Both the position numbers and the translations under genes were made by a program. A stretch of 64,000 bases of DNA from Congeria kusceri (taxonomy: Eukaryota; Mollusca; Bivalvia; Myida; Dreissenidae). This document shows, piece after piece, positions 12,679-26,616 of the stretch (the first letter of the stretch is position 1; the number at the start of each line of letters is the position of its first letter). The notes below the pieces were generated by a model. It saw only the letters and a list, made by a program, of their open reading frames with translations, ran no database searches and had not been told where the DNA came from. The stretch lies in assembly GCA_027627225.1 (NCBI GenBank), contig JAPFQT010000371.1, positions 91,001 to 155,000 on the forward strand, given 5' to 3'.

Positions 12679-15600
12679 AAATGGAATGAATTTGTGGAGA
12701 ACAAATGTAGGACGTATATGCATTTCTGGAACGTATTACACATACAACAAACATGATGCTTCTTTTCCTTAAGATATGTACTAATTTAAATTCACACCGT
12801 GCTTTGTTAGAGTTATTTCTTGGGTGGGGATAATTCCAACAATGATCCGTTTCATTCACTTAAAACAAACCGAATGCATATACACATTTTTTCCAAACTT
12901 AAACCTGCGCTATTCTTTCAGACCATATGTTAAAGCAAAACACTATTAAAAATATACGGGTGCCGAATAAGTAAGGAAATGAATTACATTTGTTTGGATA
13001 TACTTCAATATGATATGGGTAAGTATTAAATATATATAGACAGTACCTTAAATCAAAGTATATCGTCCTTTCTTATTGAAACAAACATACATAACAGTCT
13101 TCAAAGAAACTGCTTAAATTAAAGGTGTAAGGATATTTTTCTAATAGATCAAAACGCATTTAATATATGCTTGGTGAGAAACTATGTATTCAGACAATAG
13201 GGATTTAATCCACACAAAATACGGGAGGTGCTATAATGCGTTATAATATATGGCCAATGCAATAACTGCATTTAGGACATGAAATACATTTACAAACCTC
13301 GGCAAATGCCATGATATCCCTACACAAGACATTCGCCATAAGTATGCATAAGCTGATAAAGATAGAAATTGAATCCATAGTATGCATAAAAAGCTTACAA
13401 TTAAAAACATGATGGAGAGAAATCAGAGAAAATAAGACAATCGAATAATCAGCATACATAATGCGGAATATTATTCTGTCCGTTAGCCGTTTACCACAAA
13501 TATTAGCATATAGTATTAAAATTATTTGTGAAAATAAATAAAATAACATTTGTATTTGCCTCACATGCATGCACAAGCATCTCAACAAACTTCCAAAAGA
13601 AATAAACGCATGTAACTTAATGCTTGAAATGCAACCAGATTTAATACCTTTATAATTTAATAAAGAATACCTTTATGCTTCAGAAAATATCATATATTTA
13701 ATCAAATAGAAAACGTCATTACGCATGTAAAAAACACTGACTGTTGACAAATATGCGCTCTTTTAGTTACAAATGTATACTCATATTTGTTAACCGCCTT
13801 GAAATATGCAATTGCCAATATAAAACAGGCAAGTGAGTCCTAAACTTGCTTAATAACATATAGAACAAGAACAGATGTAGGTCATAAAACGCACTGTAGA
13901 CCCTAAATTATGCATTTCAATTCTTAATTTTTATTTCTACAAGCTGTAAGCGAACACTCACCACGCTAATCGACATATTTCTGAAAATATTGTACACTCA
14001 GCAGTACAGTATCAACTAGATGTGTCACAGACACGGATGCCCCCACCACATAAGTTGGGAAACAGACAAAGGACTTGTCGCCAACACTAATTCTTGCCTC
14101 CAAAAATATTTTTTTATAATTACTTTATAGTAGAAAAATAACAAAGGGTAATACTTCAACAGAAATTGGTCGTAGCTGAAATTTCTTGCTTTGCGATCGC
14201 CTAGACAATAATGTCCTTCAGCTTTGACAGTTTGAACGCCATCCGTCAAGCATGTCAAGAGAGGCTGAGTCCACAATATATCGATAAGTATATATTCTAT
14301 AGTGGAAAAGTGGAAAAGTGCCATAATTCTGCCAACATTAGTCGCTGCCGAAATGCTTTCATGTATGATAACTCACACATTAAGACCCTTTTGTTGTAAA
14401 AGTTTGAACAAAGTTTATCAAACTGTTAAAGAGAAGTTGAGTCTCTATGTCTATATTCTATAGTAGAAAAATGGCCAAACTACATACATCTGCCAAAATT
14501 CATTCCTTTTAGATCATCTACACATACTGGTTCCTCAGCATTAAACATTGAAGCAAAATCAGCTTAGCACTTCAAAAAGTGTTGAGTCCAAAAAATTTCA
14601 AGAAGCACTATAGTAGTAAAAATGAAAAATAGCAATAAATCTGCCAAAATTGGACGCAGCATAAATTTCGTCTTTTACGATCACCTACACATTAAGGTTC
14701 TCCAGCTGTGAACGTTTCAGTTAAATCCGCCCAGCTCTGTAAGATCAGTTCATATTTTGTATATTCTATAGTGGAAATAATGACAAAGGGCCATATTTCA
14801 ACCAAATGTAGTCTCAGCAAAAATTCAATTTCTCACGATCACCCACACACTAAGGTTCAAAAGCTGTGAAAGTTTGAGCGAAATCCGCCAGCAGTAAAAG
14901 AGAAGTTGAATCCATACAATTTCAGGACGTGCGTACGTACGTTCGTACGACCCGACGGACCGCTAAGAACAATGACTAATGAATCCCAATGTGTGGGGAC
15001 AGAAACAGAAAGGCAGAAGCAAGAAACGAACACAGTAGGCACTACATTTCGACATAATGCTGGAAATGTGACACTACCAATAATGCAGTATCAAAAAGTG
15101 AGGTAGAAACTATATGTAGCAGTGTCAGAAATCGAAAAAAGCGCCCTTAATAAGGTGAGCTATAAAGACACGATAATGGGATCTTTACTCCGGAGGCTTT
15201 ATGGCTAATTGCAATCAATAAAACTGTATCAGTTGTCAAAACATGCCTAGTTCTGCAACTCGCCATAATACTGTAAATAACACAATGAGAGCACCCGAAT
15301 GCTGGAAATAAAGCCAGATCAATGTGTTTATGGAGAACAAATATAGAACGGTAAATAATGGTAAGTTTTGTTTAAATAATATTGCTAGCATCATAAATAT
15401 ATTTAAGAACACATGTATGATTGGTAATTCGATTATTACTAACACTCTTTCTTTATTTGACTCTCCCCAATTCTCGGGTGTTGAACTCTAGTGCGTTGGA
15501 ACCATCCTGTTGTCACAGTTTAGAGAATCGAATCATCTGAGATAAATGGATAATCACTCAAATTTGATTGACTGTATTTATGGCATTTTATATCGCACTC

Positions 15601-15801
15601 CTCTCAAATGCGTTGATAAAACACTCTTGCATAATGATTAAATCTTTGTTAACCTGTAGTTGGACTAAACTATGTAATGGTGATAAAGGTAAATAATTTT
15701 AACAATCAATAATAACTAATTTTGTCACAATAGTATTGATAGTATAAACATTACATAGTGACACACACGTTTTCATGCATATTCGATTGTTACTAATAAC
15801 C
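12679..15801 (+). repeat. Array unit 1
   Basis: It is 3,123 bp and the only unit whose left edge is fused to long-form sequence (CTCGCCAAATGG). It is the most diverged of the early units. A minus-strand frame of 115 codons (13,241-13,588) lies in the segment that is open for 208 codons in unit 4. Confidence 0.9.
14016..15001 (-). mobile_element. HINE-like element in unit 1
   Basis: The 3' end on the minus strand is CTAG at 14,016 after host GTATCAA, with the GTGTCACAGACAC hairpin and ATGCCCCCAC at about 14,038. The 5' end is near GTGTGGGGACA (14,991-15,001). Monomers of 150-170 bp start at TATAGTRGAAA-type motifs near 14,126, 14,298, 14,459, 14,610 and 14,767. A palindromic CGTACGTACGTTCGTACG-type tract lies near 14,932-14,949. 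Confidence 0.7.
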
Positions 15802-18800
15802 AAATGGAATGTATTTGTAGAGAACAAATGTAGGACGTATACGCATTTCGGGAACGTATTACATATAAAACAAACATGATCCTTCATTTCCTTAAGTTAT
15901 GCACTAATTTAAATTCACACCGTGCTTTGTTAGTTATTTCTTGGGTGGGGATAATTCCAACAATGACACTGATCATTCACTTAAAACAAACCGAATGCAT
16001 ATACACATTTTTTCCAAAAATAAATGTGCGCTATTCTTTCAGATCATATGTAAAAGCAAAACACTATTTAAAATATGTGGGTGCCGAATAAGTAAGCAAA
16101 TTATTTACATTTGTTTGGATATACTTCAATATGACATGGGTAAGTATTAAATATATAGAGATAGTACTTTAAATCAAAGTACATTGTCCTTTTTTATTGA
16201 AACAGGCATAGATAACACTCTTCATAGAAACTACTTAAATTAAAGATGTAAGGATATTTTTCTAATAGATCAAAACGCATTTAATATATGCTTGGTAAGA
16301 TACTATGTATTCAGACAATAGGGATTTAATCCCCGCTATCCAATTGCGTTATAATATATGGCCAATGGAATAACTGCATTTAAGACATGAAATACATTTA
16401 CAAACCTGTGCAATTGCCAAGATATTCATACACACGAAATTCGCCATAAGTACGCATAAGCTGATAAAGATAGAAATCGAATCCATAGTATGAATAAAAA
16501 GCTTACAATTAAAACCACGATGGAGAGAAATCAGAGAGAATAAGACGATCGAATAATCAGCATACATAATGCAGAATATTACTATGTCCGTTAGCCGTTT
16601 ACCACAAATATTAGCATATGGAATTAAAATTATTTGTGAAAATAAATAAAATAACATTTGTATTTTCATCACGTGCATGCACTAGCATCTCAACATCTTC
16701 CAAAAGAAATAAACGCATGTAAATTAATGCTTGAAATGCAACCAGATTTAATACCTTTATAATTTAATAAAGAATAACTTTATGCTTCAGAAAATATCAT
16801 ATAGTTAATCAAATAGAAAACGTCATTACGCATGTAAAAAAAAAAACTGACAAATATGCGCTCTTTTAGTTACAAATATATCACTCATATTTGTAAACCG
16901 CCCTGAAATATGCAATTGCCAATATAAAACAGGCAAGTGAGACCCAAACTTGCTAAATAACATATAGAACAAGAACAGATGTAGGTCATAAAACGCACTG
17001 TAGACCCTAAATTATACATTTCAATTTGTAATGTTTATTTCTACAAGCTGTAAGCAAACACTCAGCACGCTAATCGAAATATTTCTGAAAATATTGTTCA
17101 CTCAACAGTACAGTATCAACTAGATGTGTCACAGACACCGATTCCCCGACCACATATGTTTGGAAACAGACAAAGGACTTGTCGCCAACACTAATTCTTG
17201 CCTAAAAAAATATTTGTTTAATAATTATTTTATAGTAGAAAAATGACAAAGGGTAATACTTATACAGAAATTGGTCGCAGCTGAAATTTCTTCCTTTGCG
17301 ATCGCCTAGACATTAATGTCCTTCAGCTTTGAAAGTTTGAACGCCATCCGCCAAGCATTTCAAGAGAGGCTGAGTCCACAAAATATCGATAAGTATATAT
17401 TCTATGGTGGAAAGTGGAAAAGGGCCATAATTCTGCCAACATTAGTCGCTGCCGAAATGCCTTCATGTATGCTAACCCACATATTAAGGCCCTTTTGTTG
17501 TAAAAGTTTGAACAAAGTTTATCAAACTGTTAAAGAGAAGTTGAGTCTCGATGTCAATATTATATAGTAGAAAAATGGCCAAAGGCCATATATCTTCCAA
17601 AATTCATTCCTTTTAGATCATCTAAACATACTGGTTCCTCAGCTTTAAACATTCAAGCAAAATCAGCCTAGCACTTCAAAAAGTGTTGAGTCCAAAAAAT
17701 TTCAAGAAGTACTATAGTAGTAAAATTGAAAAATAGCAATAAACCTGCCAAAATTGGACGCAGCCTAAATTTCGTTTTGTACGATCACCTACACATTAAG
17801 GTTCTCCAGCTGTGAACGTTTCAGTTATATCTGCCCAGCTCTGTAAGAGGAGTTCATATTTTGTATATTCTATAGTGGAAATAATGACAAAGGGCCATAA
17901 TTCTACCAAATGTAGTCTCAGCAAACATTCCATCTCTCACGATCACCCACACACTAAGGTTCTAAAGATGTGAAAGTTTGAGCGAAATCCGCCAGCAGTA
18001 AAAGAGGAGTTGAATCCATACAATTTCAGGACGTGCTTTCGTACGTTCGTACGACCCGACGGACCGCTAAGAACAATGTCTAATGCCTCCCAATGTGTGG
18101 GGAGTGAAACAGAAAGGTAGATGCAAGAAACGAACACAGTAGGCACTACATTTCGACATAATGCTGCAAATGTGACACTACCAATAATGCAGTATCAAAA
18201 AGTGAGGTAGAAGCTATATGTAGCAGTGACTGAAATCGAAAAAAGCGCACTTAATAAGGTGAGCTATAAAGACACGATAATGGTATCTTTACCCCGGAGA
18301 ATTTATGGCTAATTGCAATCAATAAAACTGTATCAGTTGTCAAAACATGCCTAGTTCTGCAACTCGCCATAATACTGTAAATAAGACAATGAGAGCACCC
18401 GAATGCTGGAAATAAAGCCAGATCAATGTGTTTATGGAGAATAAATATAGAACGGTAAATAATGGAAAGTTTTGTTTAAATAATATTGCTCGCATCATAA
18501 ATAGATTTAAGAACACATGTATGATTGGTAATGCGATTATTACTAACACTCTTTGTTTATTTGACTCTCCCCAATTCTCGGGTGTTGAACTCTAGTGCGT
18601 TGGCACCATCCTGTTGTCACAGTTTAGAGAAACGAATCATCTGAGATAAATGGATAATCACTCAAATTTGACTCACTGTATTTATGGCATATATATCGCA
18701 CTCCTCTCAAATGCGTTGATAAAACACACTTGCATAACAATTAAATCTTTGTTAACCTGTAGTTGGACTAAATTATGTAACGTTTATAAAGGTAAATAAT

Positions 18801-18904
18801 TTTAACAATCAATAATAACTAATTTTGTCACAATAGTATTGATAGTATAAACATTACATAGTGACACACACGTTTTCATGCTTATTCGATTATTACTAAT
18901 AACC
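15802..18904 (+). repeat. Array unit 2
   Basis: It is 3,103 bp. It belongs to the subtype with GTAGACCCTAAATTAT upstream of the insertion and GAGAGGCTGAGTCC in the first monomer. Confidence 0.9.
17120..18104 (-). mobile_element. HINE-like element in unit 2
   Basis: Five monomers begin near 17,231, 17,402, 17,563, 17,714 and 17,871. The subterminal end is degraded: GATTCCCCGACC replaces GATGCCCCCACC, and the outer end reads GGGGAGTGAAAC. This copy looks unable to move even with a helper. Confidence 0.7.
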
Positions 18905-21900
18905 AAATGGAATGTATTTGTAGAGAACAAATGTAGCACGTATACGTATTTCGGGAACGTATTACATATACAACAAACATGATCCTTCTTTTCCTTAAGT
19001 TATGCACTAATTTAAATTCACACCGTGCTTTGTTAGTTATTTCTTGGGTGGGGATAATTCCAACAATGACACTGATCATTCACTTAAAACAAACCGAATG
19101 CATATACACATTTTTTCCAAAAATAAATGTGCGCTATTCTTTCAGACCATATATAAAAGCAAAACACTATTTAAAATATGTGGGTGCCGAATAAGTAAGC
19201 AAATTATTTACATTTGTTTGGATATACTTCAATATGATATGGGTAAGTATTAAATATATAGAGATAGTACTTTAAATCAAAGTACATTGTCCTTGTTTAT
19301 TGAAACAAACATACATAGCATTCTTCATAGAAACTACTTAAATTAAAGATGTAAGGATATTTTTCTAATAGATCAAAACGCATTTAATATATGCTTGGTA
19401 AGATACTATGTATTCAGACAATAGGGATTTAATCCCCGCTATCCAATTGCGTTATAATATATGGCCAATGCAATAACTGCATTTAAGACATGAAATACAT
19501 TTACAAACCTGTGCCATTGCCAAGATATTCATACACACGAAATTCGCCATAAGTACGCATAAGCTGATAAAGATAGAAATCGAATCCATAGTATGAATAA
19601 CAAGCTTACAATTAAAAACATGATGGAGAGAAATCAGAGAGAATAAGACAATCGAATAATCAGCAAACATAATGCGGAATATTATTCTGTCCGTTAGCCG
19701 TTTACCACAAATATTAGCATATGGAATTAAAATTATTTGTGAAAATAAATAAAATAACATTTGTATTTGCCTCACATGCATGCACAAACATCTCAACATA
19801 CTTCCAAAAGAAACAAACGCATGTAACTTAATGCTTGAAATGCAACCAGATTTAATACCTTTATAACTTAATAAAGAATACCTTTATGCTTCAGAAAATA
19901 TAATATATTTAATAAAATAGAAAACGTCATTACGCATGTAAAAAAAACTGACAAATATGCGCTCTTTTAGTTACAAATATCTCACTCATATTTGTAAACC
20001 GCCCTGAAATATGCAATTGCCAATATAAAACAGGCAAGTGAGACCCAAACTTGCTTAATAACATATAGAACAAGAACAGATGTAGGTCATAAAACGCACT
20101 GTAGACCCTAAATTATGCATTTCAATTTTTAATTTTTATTTCTACAAGCTGTAAGCGAACACTCAGCACGCTAATCGACATATTTCTGAAAATATGGTAC
20201 ACTCAACAGTACAGTATCAACTAGATGTGTCACAGACACGGATGCCCCCACCACATATGTCTGGAAACAGACAAAGGACTTGTCGCCAACACTAATTCTA
20301 GCCACAAAAAGTATTGTTTTTATAATTATTTTATAGTAGAACAATGACAACGGGTAATACCTCTACAGAAATTGGTCGCAGCTGATATTTCTTCCTTTGC
20401 GATCGCCTAGACATTAATGTCCTTCAGTTTTGACAGTTTTAACGCCATCCGCCAAGCATTTCAAGAGAGTCTGAGTCCACAAAATATCGATAAGTATATA
20501 TTCTATGGTGGAACAGTGGAAAAGGGCCATAATTCTGCCAAAATTAGTCGCTGCCGAAATGCCTTCATGTATGCTAACCCACACATTAAGGCCCTTTGTT
20601 GTAAAAGTTTGAACAAAGTTTATCAAACTGTTAAAGAGAAGTTCATGTCTATATTCTATAGTAGAAAAATGGCCAAAGGCCATATATCTTCCAAAATTCA
20701 TTCCTTTTAGATCATCTACACATATTGGTTCCTCAGCTTTAAACATTGAAGCAAAATCAGCCTAGCACTTCAAAAAGTGTTGAGTCCAAAAAATTTCAAG
20801 AAGAACTATAGTAGAAAAATGAAAAATAGCAATAAACCTGCCAAAATTGGACGCAGCCTAAATTTCGTCTTTTACGATCACCTACACATTAAGGTTCTCC
20901 AGCTGTGAACGTTTCAGTTAAATCCGCCCAGCTCTGTAAGAGGAGTTCATATTTTGTATATTCTATAGTGGAAATAATGACAAAGGGCCATAATTCTACC
21001 AAATGTAGTCTCAGCAAACATTCCATCTCTCACGATCACCCACACACTAAGGTTCTAAAGATGTGAAAGTTTGAGCGAAATCCGCCAGCAGTAAAAGAGG
21101 ACTTGAATCCATACAATTTCAGGACGTGCTTTCGTACGTTCGTACGACCCGACGGTCCGCTAAGAACAATGTCTAATGCCTCCCAATGTGTGGGGACAGA
21201 AACAGAAATGTAGAAGCAAGAAACGAACACAGTAGGCACTACATTTCGACATAATGCTGCAAATGTGACACTACCAATAATGCAGTATCAAAAAGTGAGG
21301 TAGAAACTATATATGTAGCAGTGACTGAAATCGAAAAAAGCGCACTTAATAAGGTGAGCTATAAAGACACGATAATGGTATCTTTACCCCGGAGAATTTA
21401 TGGCTAATTGCAATCAATAAAACTGTATCAGTTGTCAAAACATGCCTAGTTCTGCAACTCGCCATAATACTGTAAATAAGACAATGAGAGCACCCGAATG
21501 CTGGAAATAAAGCCAGATCAATGTGTTTATGGAGAACAAATATAGAACGGTAAATAATGGTAAGTTTTGTTTAAATAATATTGCTAGCATCATAAATATA
21601 TTTAAGAACACATGTATGATTGGTAATTCGATTATTACTAACACTCTTTCTTTATTTGACTCTCCCCAATTCTCGGGTGTTGAACTCTAGTGCGTTGGAA
21701 CCATCCTGTTGTCACAGTTTAGAGAATCGAATCATCTGAGATAAATGGATAATCACTCAAATTTGACTGACTGTATTTATGGCATTTTATATCGCACTCC
21801 TCTCAAATGCGTTGATAAAACACACTTGCATAACAATATCTTTGATAACCTGTAGTTGGACTAAACTATGTAATGTTGATAAAGGTAAATAATTTTAACA

Positions 21901-21997
21901 ATCAATAATATCTAATTTTGTCACAATAGTACTGATAGTATAAACATTACATAGTGACACACACGTTTTCATGCTTATTCGATTATAACTAATAACC
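18905..21997 (+). repeat. Array unit 3
   Basis: It is 3,093 bp and very similar to unit 2. In its HINE-like element, the third monomer lacks about ten bases around 20,640 (AAGTTCATGTC instead of AAGTTGAGTC plus more). Confidence 0.9.
20220..21198 (-). mobile_element. HINE-like element in unit 3
   Basis: It is 979 bp. CTAG, the hairpin and GGATGCCCCCACC are intact at the left edge; GTGTGGGGACA ends the right edge. The open frames crossing the monomers in both directions (20,414-20,746) come from monomer periodicity, not from a gene. Confidence 0.7.
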
Positions 21998-24900
21998 AAA
22001 TGGAATGTATTTGTAGAGAACAAATGTAGGACGTATACGCATTTCGGGAACGTATTACATATACAACAAACATGATCCTTCTGTTCCTTAAGTTATGCAC
22101 TAATTTAAATTCACACCGTGCTTTGTTAGTTATTTCTTGGGTGGGGATAATTCCAACAATGACACTGATCATTCACTTAATACAAACCGAATGCATATAC
22201 ACATTTTTTCCAAAAATAAATGTGCGCTATTCTTTCAGACCATATGTAAAAGCAAAACACTATTTAAAATATGTGGGTGCCGAATAAGTAAGTAAATTAT
22301 TTACATTTGTTTGGATATACTTCAATATGATATGGGTAAGTATTAAATATATAGAGAGAGTACTTTAAATCGAAGTACATTGTCCTTTTTTATTGAAACA
22401 AACATACATAACATTCTTCATAGAAACTACTTAAATTAAAGGTGTAAGGATATTTTTCTAATAGATCAAAACGCATTTAATATATGCTTGGTAAGATACT
22501 ATGTATTCAGACAATAGGGATTTAATCCCCGCTATCCAATTGCGTTATAATATATGGCCAATGCAATAACTGCATTTAAGACATAAAATACATTTACAAA
22601 CCTGTGCAATTGCCAAGATATTAATACACACGAAATTCGCCATAAGTACGCATAAGCTGATAAAGATAGAAATCGAATCCATAGTATGAATAACAAGCTT
22701 ACAATTAAACACATGATGGAGAGAAATCAGAGAGAATAAGACAATCGAATAATCAGCATACATAATGCGGAATATAATTCTGTCCGTTAGCCGTTTACCA
22801 CAAATATTAGCATATGGAATTAAAATTATTTGTGAAAATAAATAAAATAACATTTGTATTTGCCTCACATGCATGCAGAAGCATCTCAACTTACTTCCAA
22901 AAGAAATAAACGCATGTAACTTAATGCTTGAAATGCAACCATATTCAATACCTTTATAATTTAATAAAGAATAACTTTGTGCTTCAGAAAATATCATATA
23001 TTTAATCAAATAGAAAACGTCATTACGCATGTAAAAAAACTGACAAATATACGCTCTTTTAGTTACAAATATATCACTCATATTTGTAAACCGCCTTGAA
23101 ATATGCAATTGCCAATATAAAACAGGCAAGTGAGACCCAAACTTGCTTAATAACATATAGAACAAGAACATATGTTGGTCATAAAATGCACTGTAGTCCC
23201 TAAATTATGAATTTCAGTTTTTAATTTTTATTTCTACGAGCTGTTAGCGAACACTCAACACGCTAATCGACATATTTCTGAAAATATGGTACACTCAACA
23301 GTACAGTATCAACTAGATGTGTCACAGACACGGATGCCCCCACCACATATGTTTGGAAACAGTCAAAGGACTTGTCGCCAACACTAATTCTTGCCTCAAA
23401 AAATATTTTTTTAATAATTGTTTTATAGTTCAAAAATGTCAAAGGGTAATACTTCTACAGAAATTGGTCGCAGCTAAAATTTCTTCCTTTACGATCGCCT
23501 AGACATTAATGTCCTTCAGCTTTGACAGTTTGAACGCCATCCGCCAAGCATTTCAAGAGTGGCTGAATCCACAAAATATCGATAAGTATATATTCTATGG
23601 TGGAGAAGTGGAAAAGGGCCATAATTCTGCCAACATTAGTCGCTGCCGAAATGCCTTCATGTATGATAACACACACGTTAAGGACCTTTTGTTGTAAAAG
23701 TTTGAACAAAGTTGATCAAACTGTTAAAAAGAAGTTGAGTCTTCATGTCTATATTCTATAGTAGAAAAATGGCCAAAGGCCACACATCTTCCAAAATTCA
23801 TTCCTTTTAGATCATCTACACATACTGGTTCCTCAGCTTTAAACATTGAAGCAAAATCAGCCTAGCACTTCAAAACGTGCTGTGTCCAAAAAAATTCAAG
23901 AAGTACTATAGTAGTAAAAATGAAAAATAGCAATAAATCTGCCAAAATTGGACGTAACCTAAATTTCGTCTTTTACGATCACCTACACATTAAGGTTCTC
24001 CAGCTGTGAACGTTTCAGTTAAATCCGCCCAGCTCTGTAAGAGGAGTTCATATGTTGTATATTCTATAGTGGAAATGATGACAAAGGGCCATAATTCTAC
24101 CAAATATAGTGTCAGCAAAAATTCCATCTCTCACGATCACCAACACACTAAGGTTCTAAAGCTGTGAAAGTTTGAGCGAAATCCGCCCAGCAGTAAAAGA
24201 GGTGTTGAATCCATACAGTTTCAGGACGTGCGTACGTACGTTCGTACGACCCGACGGACCGCTAAGAACAATGTCTAACGCCTCCCAATGTGTGGGGACA
24301 GAAACAGAAAGGTAGAAGCAAGAAACGAACACAGTTGGCACTACATTTCGACATAATGCTGGAAATGTGGCACTACCAATAATGCAGTATCAGAAAGTGA
24401 GGTAGAAGCTATATATAGCAGTGACAGAAATCGAAAGAAACGCGCTTAATAAGGTGAGCTATAAAGACACGATAATGGTATCCTTACCCAGGATAATTTA
24501 TGGCTAATTGCAATCAATAAAACTGTATCAGTTGACAAAACATGCCTAGTTCTGAAACTCGCCATAATACTGTAAATAAGACAATGAGAGCACCCGATGC
24601 TGGAAATAAAGCCAGATCAATGTGTTTATGGAGAACAAATATAGAACGGTAAATAATGGAAAGTTTTGTTTAAATAATATTGCTAGCATCATAAATATAT
24701 TTAAGAACACATGTATGATTGGTAATGCGATTATTACTAACACTCTTTCTTCTTTTGACGCTCCCCAATTTTCGGGTGTTGAACTCTAGTGCGTTGGCAC
24801 CATACTGTTGTCACAGTTTAGAGAATCGAATCATCTGAGATAAATGGATAATCACTCAAATTTGACTGACTGTATTTATGGCATTTTATATCGCACTCCT

Positions 24901-25100
24901 CTCAAATGCGTTGATAAAACACACTTGCATAACAATTAAATATTTTGTTAACCTGTAGTTGGACTGAACTATGTAATGTTGATAAAGGTAAATAATTTTA
25001 ACAATCAATAATAACTAATTTTGTCACAATAGTATTGATAGTATAAACATTACATAGTGACACACACGTTTTCATGCTTATTCGATTATTACAAATAACC
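21998..25100 (+). repeat. Array unit 4
   Basis: It is 3,103 bp. It holds the longest open frame of the window (minus strand, 22,545-23,171, 208 codons). From about 23,200 it switches to the second subtype (GTAGTCCCTAAATTATGAATTTC, GAGTGGCTGAATCC), a sign of exchange between unit types. Confidence 0.9.
23313..24300 (-). mobile_element. HINE-like element in unit 4
   Basis: This 988 bp second-subtype copy has all end motifs intact (CTAG, hairpin, ATGCCCCCAC, GTGTGGGGACA). It is almost identical to the copy in unit 5. Confidence 0.7.
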
Positions 25101-25737
25101 AAATGGAATGTATTTGTAGAGAACAAATGTAGGGCGTATACGTATTTCGGGAACGTATTACATATACAACAAACATGATCCTTCTTTTCCTTATGTTATG
25201 CACTAATTTAAATTCACACCGTGCTTTGTTAGTTATTTCTTGGGTGGGGATAATTCCAACAATGACACTGATCATTCACTTAAAACAAACCGAATGCATA
25301 TACACATTTTTTCCAAACATAAATGTGCGCTATTCTTTCAGACCATATGTAAAAAGCAAAACACAATTTAAAATATGTGGGGGCCGAATAAGTAAGCAAA
25401 TTATTTACATTTGTTTGGATATACTTCAATATGATATGGGTAGGTATTAAATATATAGAGATAGTACTTAAATCAAAGTACATTGTCCTTTTTTATTGAA
25501 ACAAACATACATAGCATTCTTCATAGAAACTACTTAAATTAAATATGTAAGGATATTTTTCTAATAGATCAAAACGCATTTAATATATGCTTGGTAAGAT
25601 ACTATGTATTCAGACAATAGGGATTTAATCCCCGCTATCCAATTGCGTTATAATATATGGCCAATGCAATAACGGCATTTAAGACATGAAATACATTTAC
25701 AAACCTGTGCAATTGCCAAGATATTCATACACACGGA

Positions 25738-26139
25738 ATTCGCCATAAGTACGCATAAGCTGATAAAGATAGAAATCGAATCCATAGAATGAATAACAAG
25801 CTTACAATTAAAAACATGATGGAGAGAAATCAGAGAGAATAAGACAAACGAATAATCAGCATACATAATGCGGAATATTATTCTGTCCTTAGCCGTTTAC
25901 CACAAATATTATCATATGGAATTAAAATTATTTGTGAAATTCGTCATAAGTACGCATAAGCTGATAAAGACAGAAATCGAATCCATAGTATGAATAAAAA
26001 GCTTACAATTAAAAACATGATGGAGAGAAATCAGAGAGAATAAGACAATCGAATAATCAGCATACATAATGCGGAATATTATTCTGTCCGTTAGCCGTTT
26101 ACCACAAATATTAGCGTATCGAATTAAAATTATTTGTGA
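25738..26139. repeat. 201 bp tandem duplication inside unit 5
   Basis: ATTCGCCATAAG at 25,738 and ATTCGTCATAAG at 25,939 start two copies that both end near TTATTTGTGAAA. The first copy has the TCCTTAGCCG and ATTATCATATGG variants of units 6 and 8. The second has TCCGTTAGCCG and ATTAGCGTATCG as in unit 7. Two unit types are therefore joined here. Confidence 0.9.
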
Positions 26140-26616
26140 AATAAATAAAATAACATTTGTATTTGCCTCACATGCATGCAGAAGCATCTCAACATACTTC
26201 CAAAAGAAATAAACGCATGTAACTTAATGCTTGAAATGCAACCATATTCAATACCTTTATAATTTAATAAAGAATAACTTTGTGCTTCAGAAAATATCAT
26301 ATATTTAATCAAATAGAAAACGTCATTACGCATGTAAAAAAAACTGACAAATATACGCTCTTTTAGTTACAAATATATCACTCATATTTGAAAACCGCCT
26401 TGAAATATGCAGTTGCCAATATAAAACAGGCAAGTGAGACCTAAACTTGCTTAATAACATATAGAACAAGAACAGATGTAGGTCATAAAATGCACTGTAG
26501 TCCCTAAATTATGAATTTCAATTTTTAATTTTTATTTCTACGAGCTGTTAGCGAACACTCAACACGCTAATCGACATATTTCTGAAAATATGGTACACTC
26601 AACAGTACAGTATCAA

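Noticed and set aside
18882..19194. Opposed frames of 65 to 71 codons at the start of each array unit
   Set aside because: Both strands are open over the same bases, the frames are broken in some units (for example at 28,6xx by a one-base change), and no domain is recognisable.
20414..20746. Recurring frames across the HINE monomers, one on each strand, seen in every unit
   Set aside because: They lie over ~155 bp tandem monomers, are open on both strands at once, and change length with single-base differences. They are a side effect of repeat periodicity and few stops.
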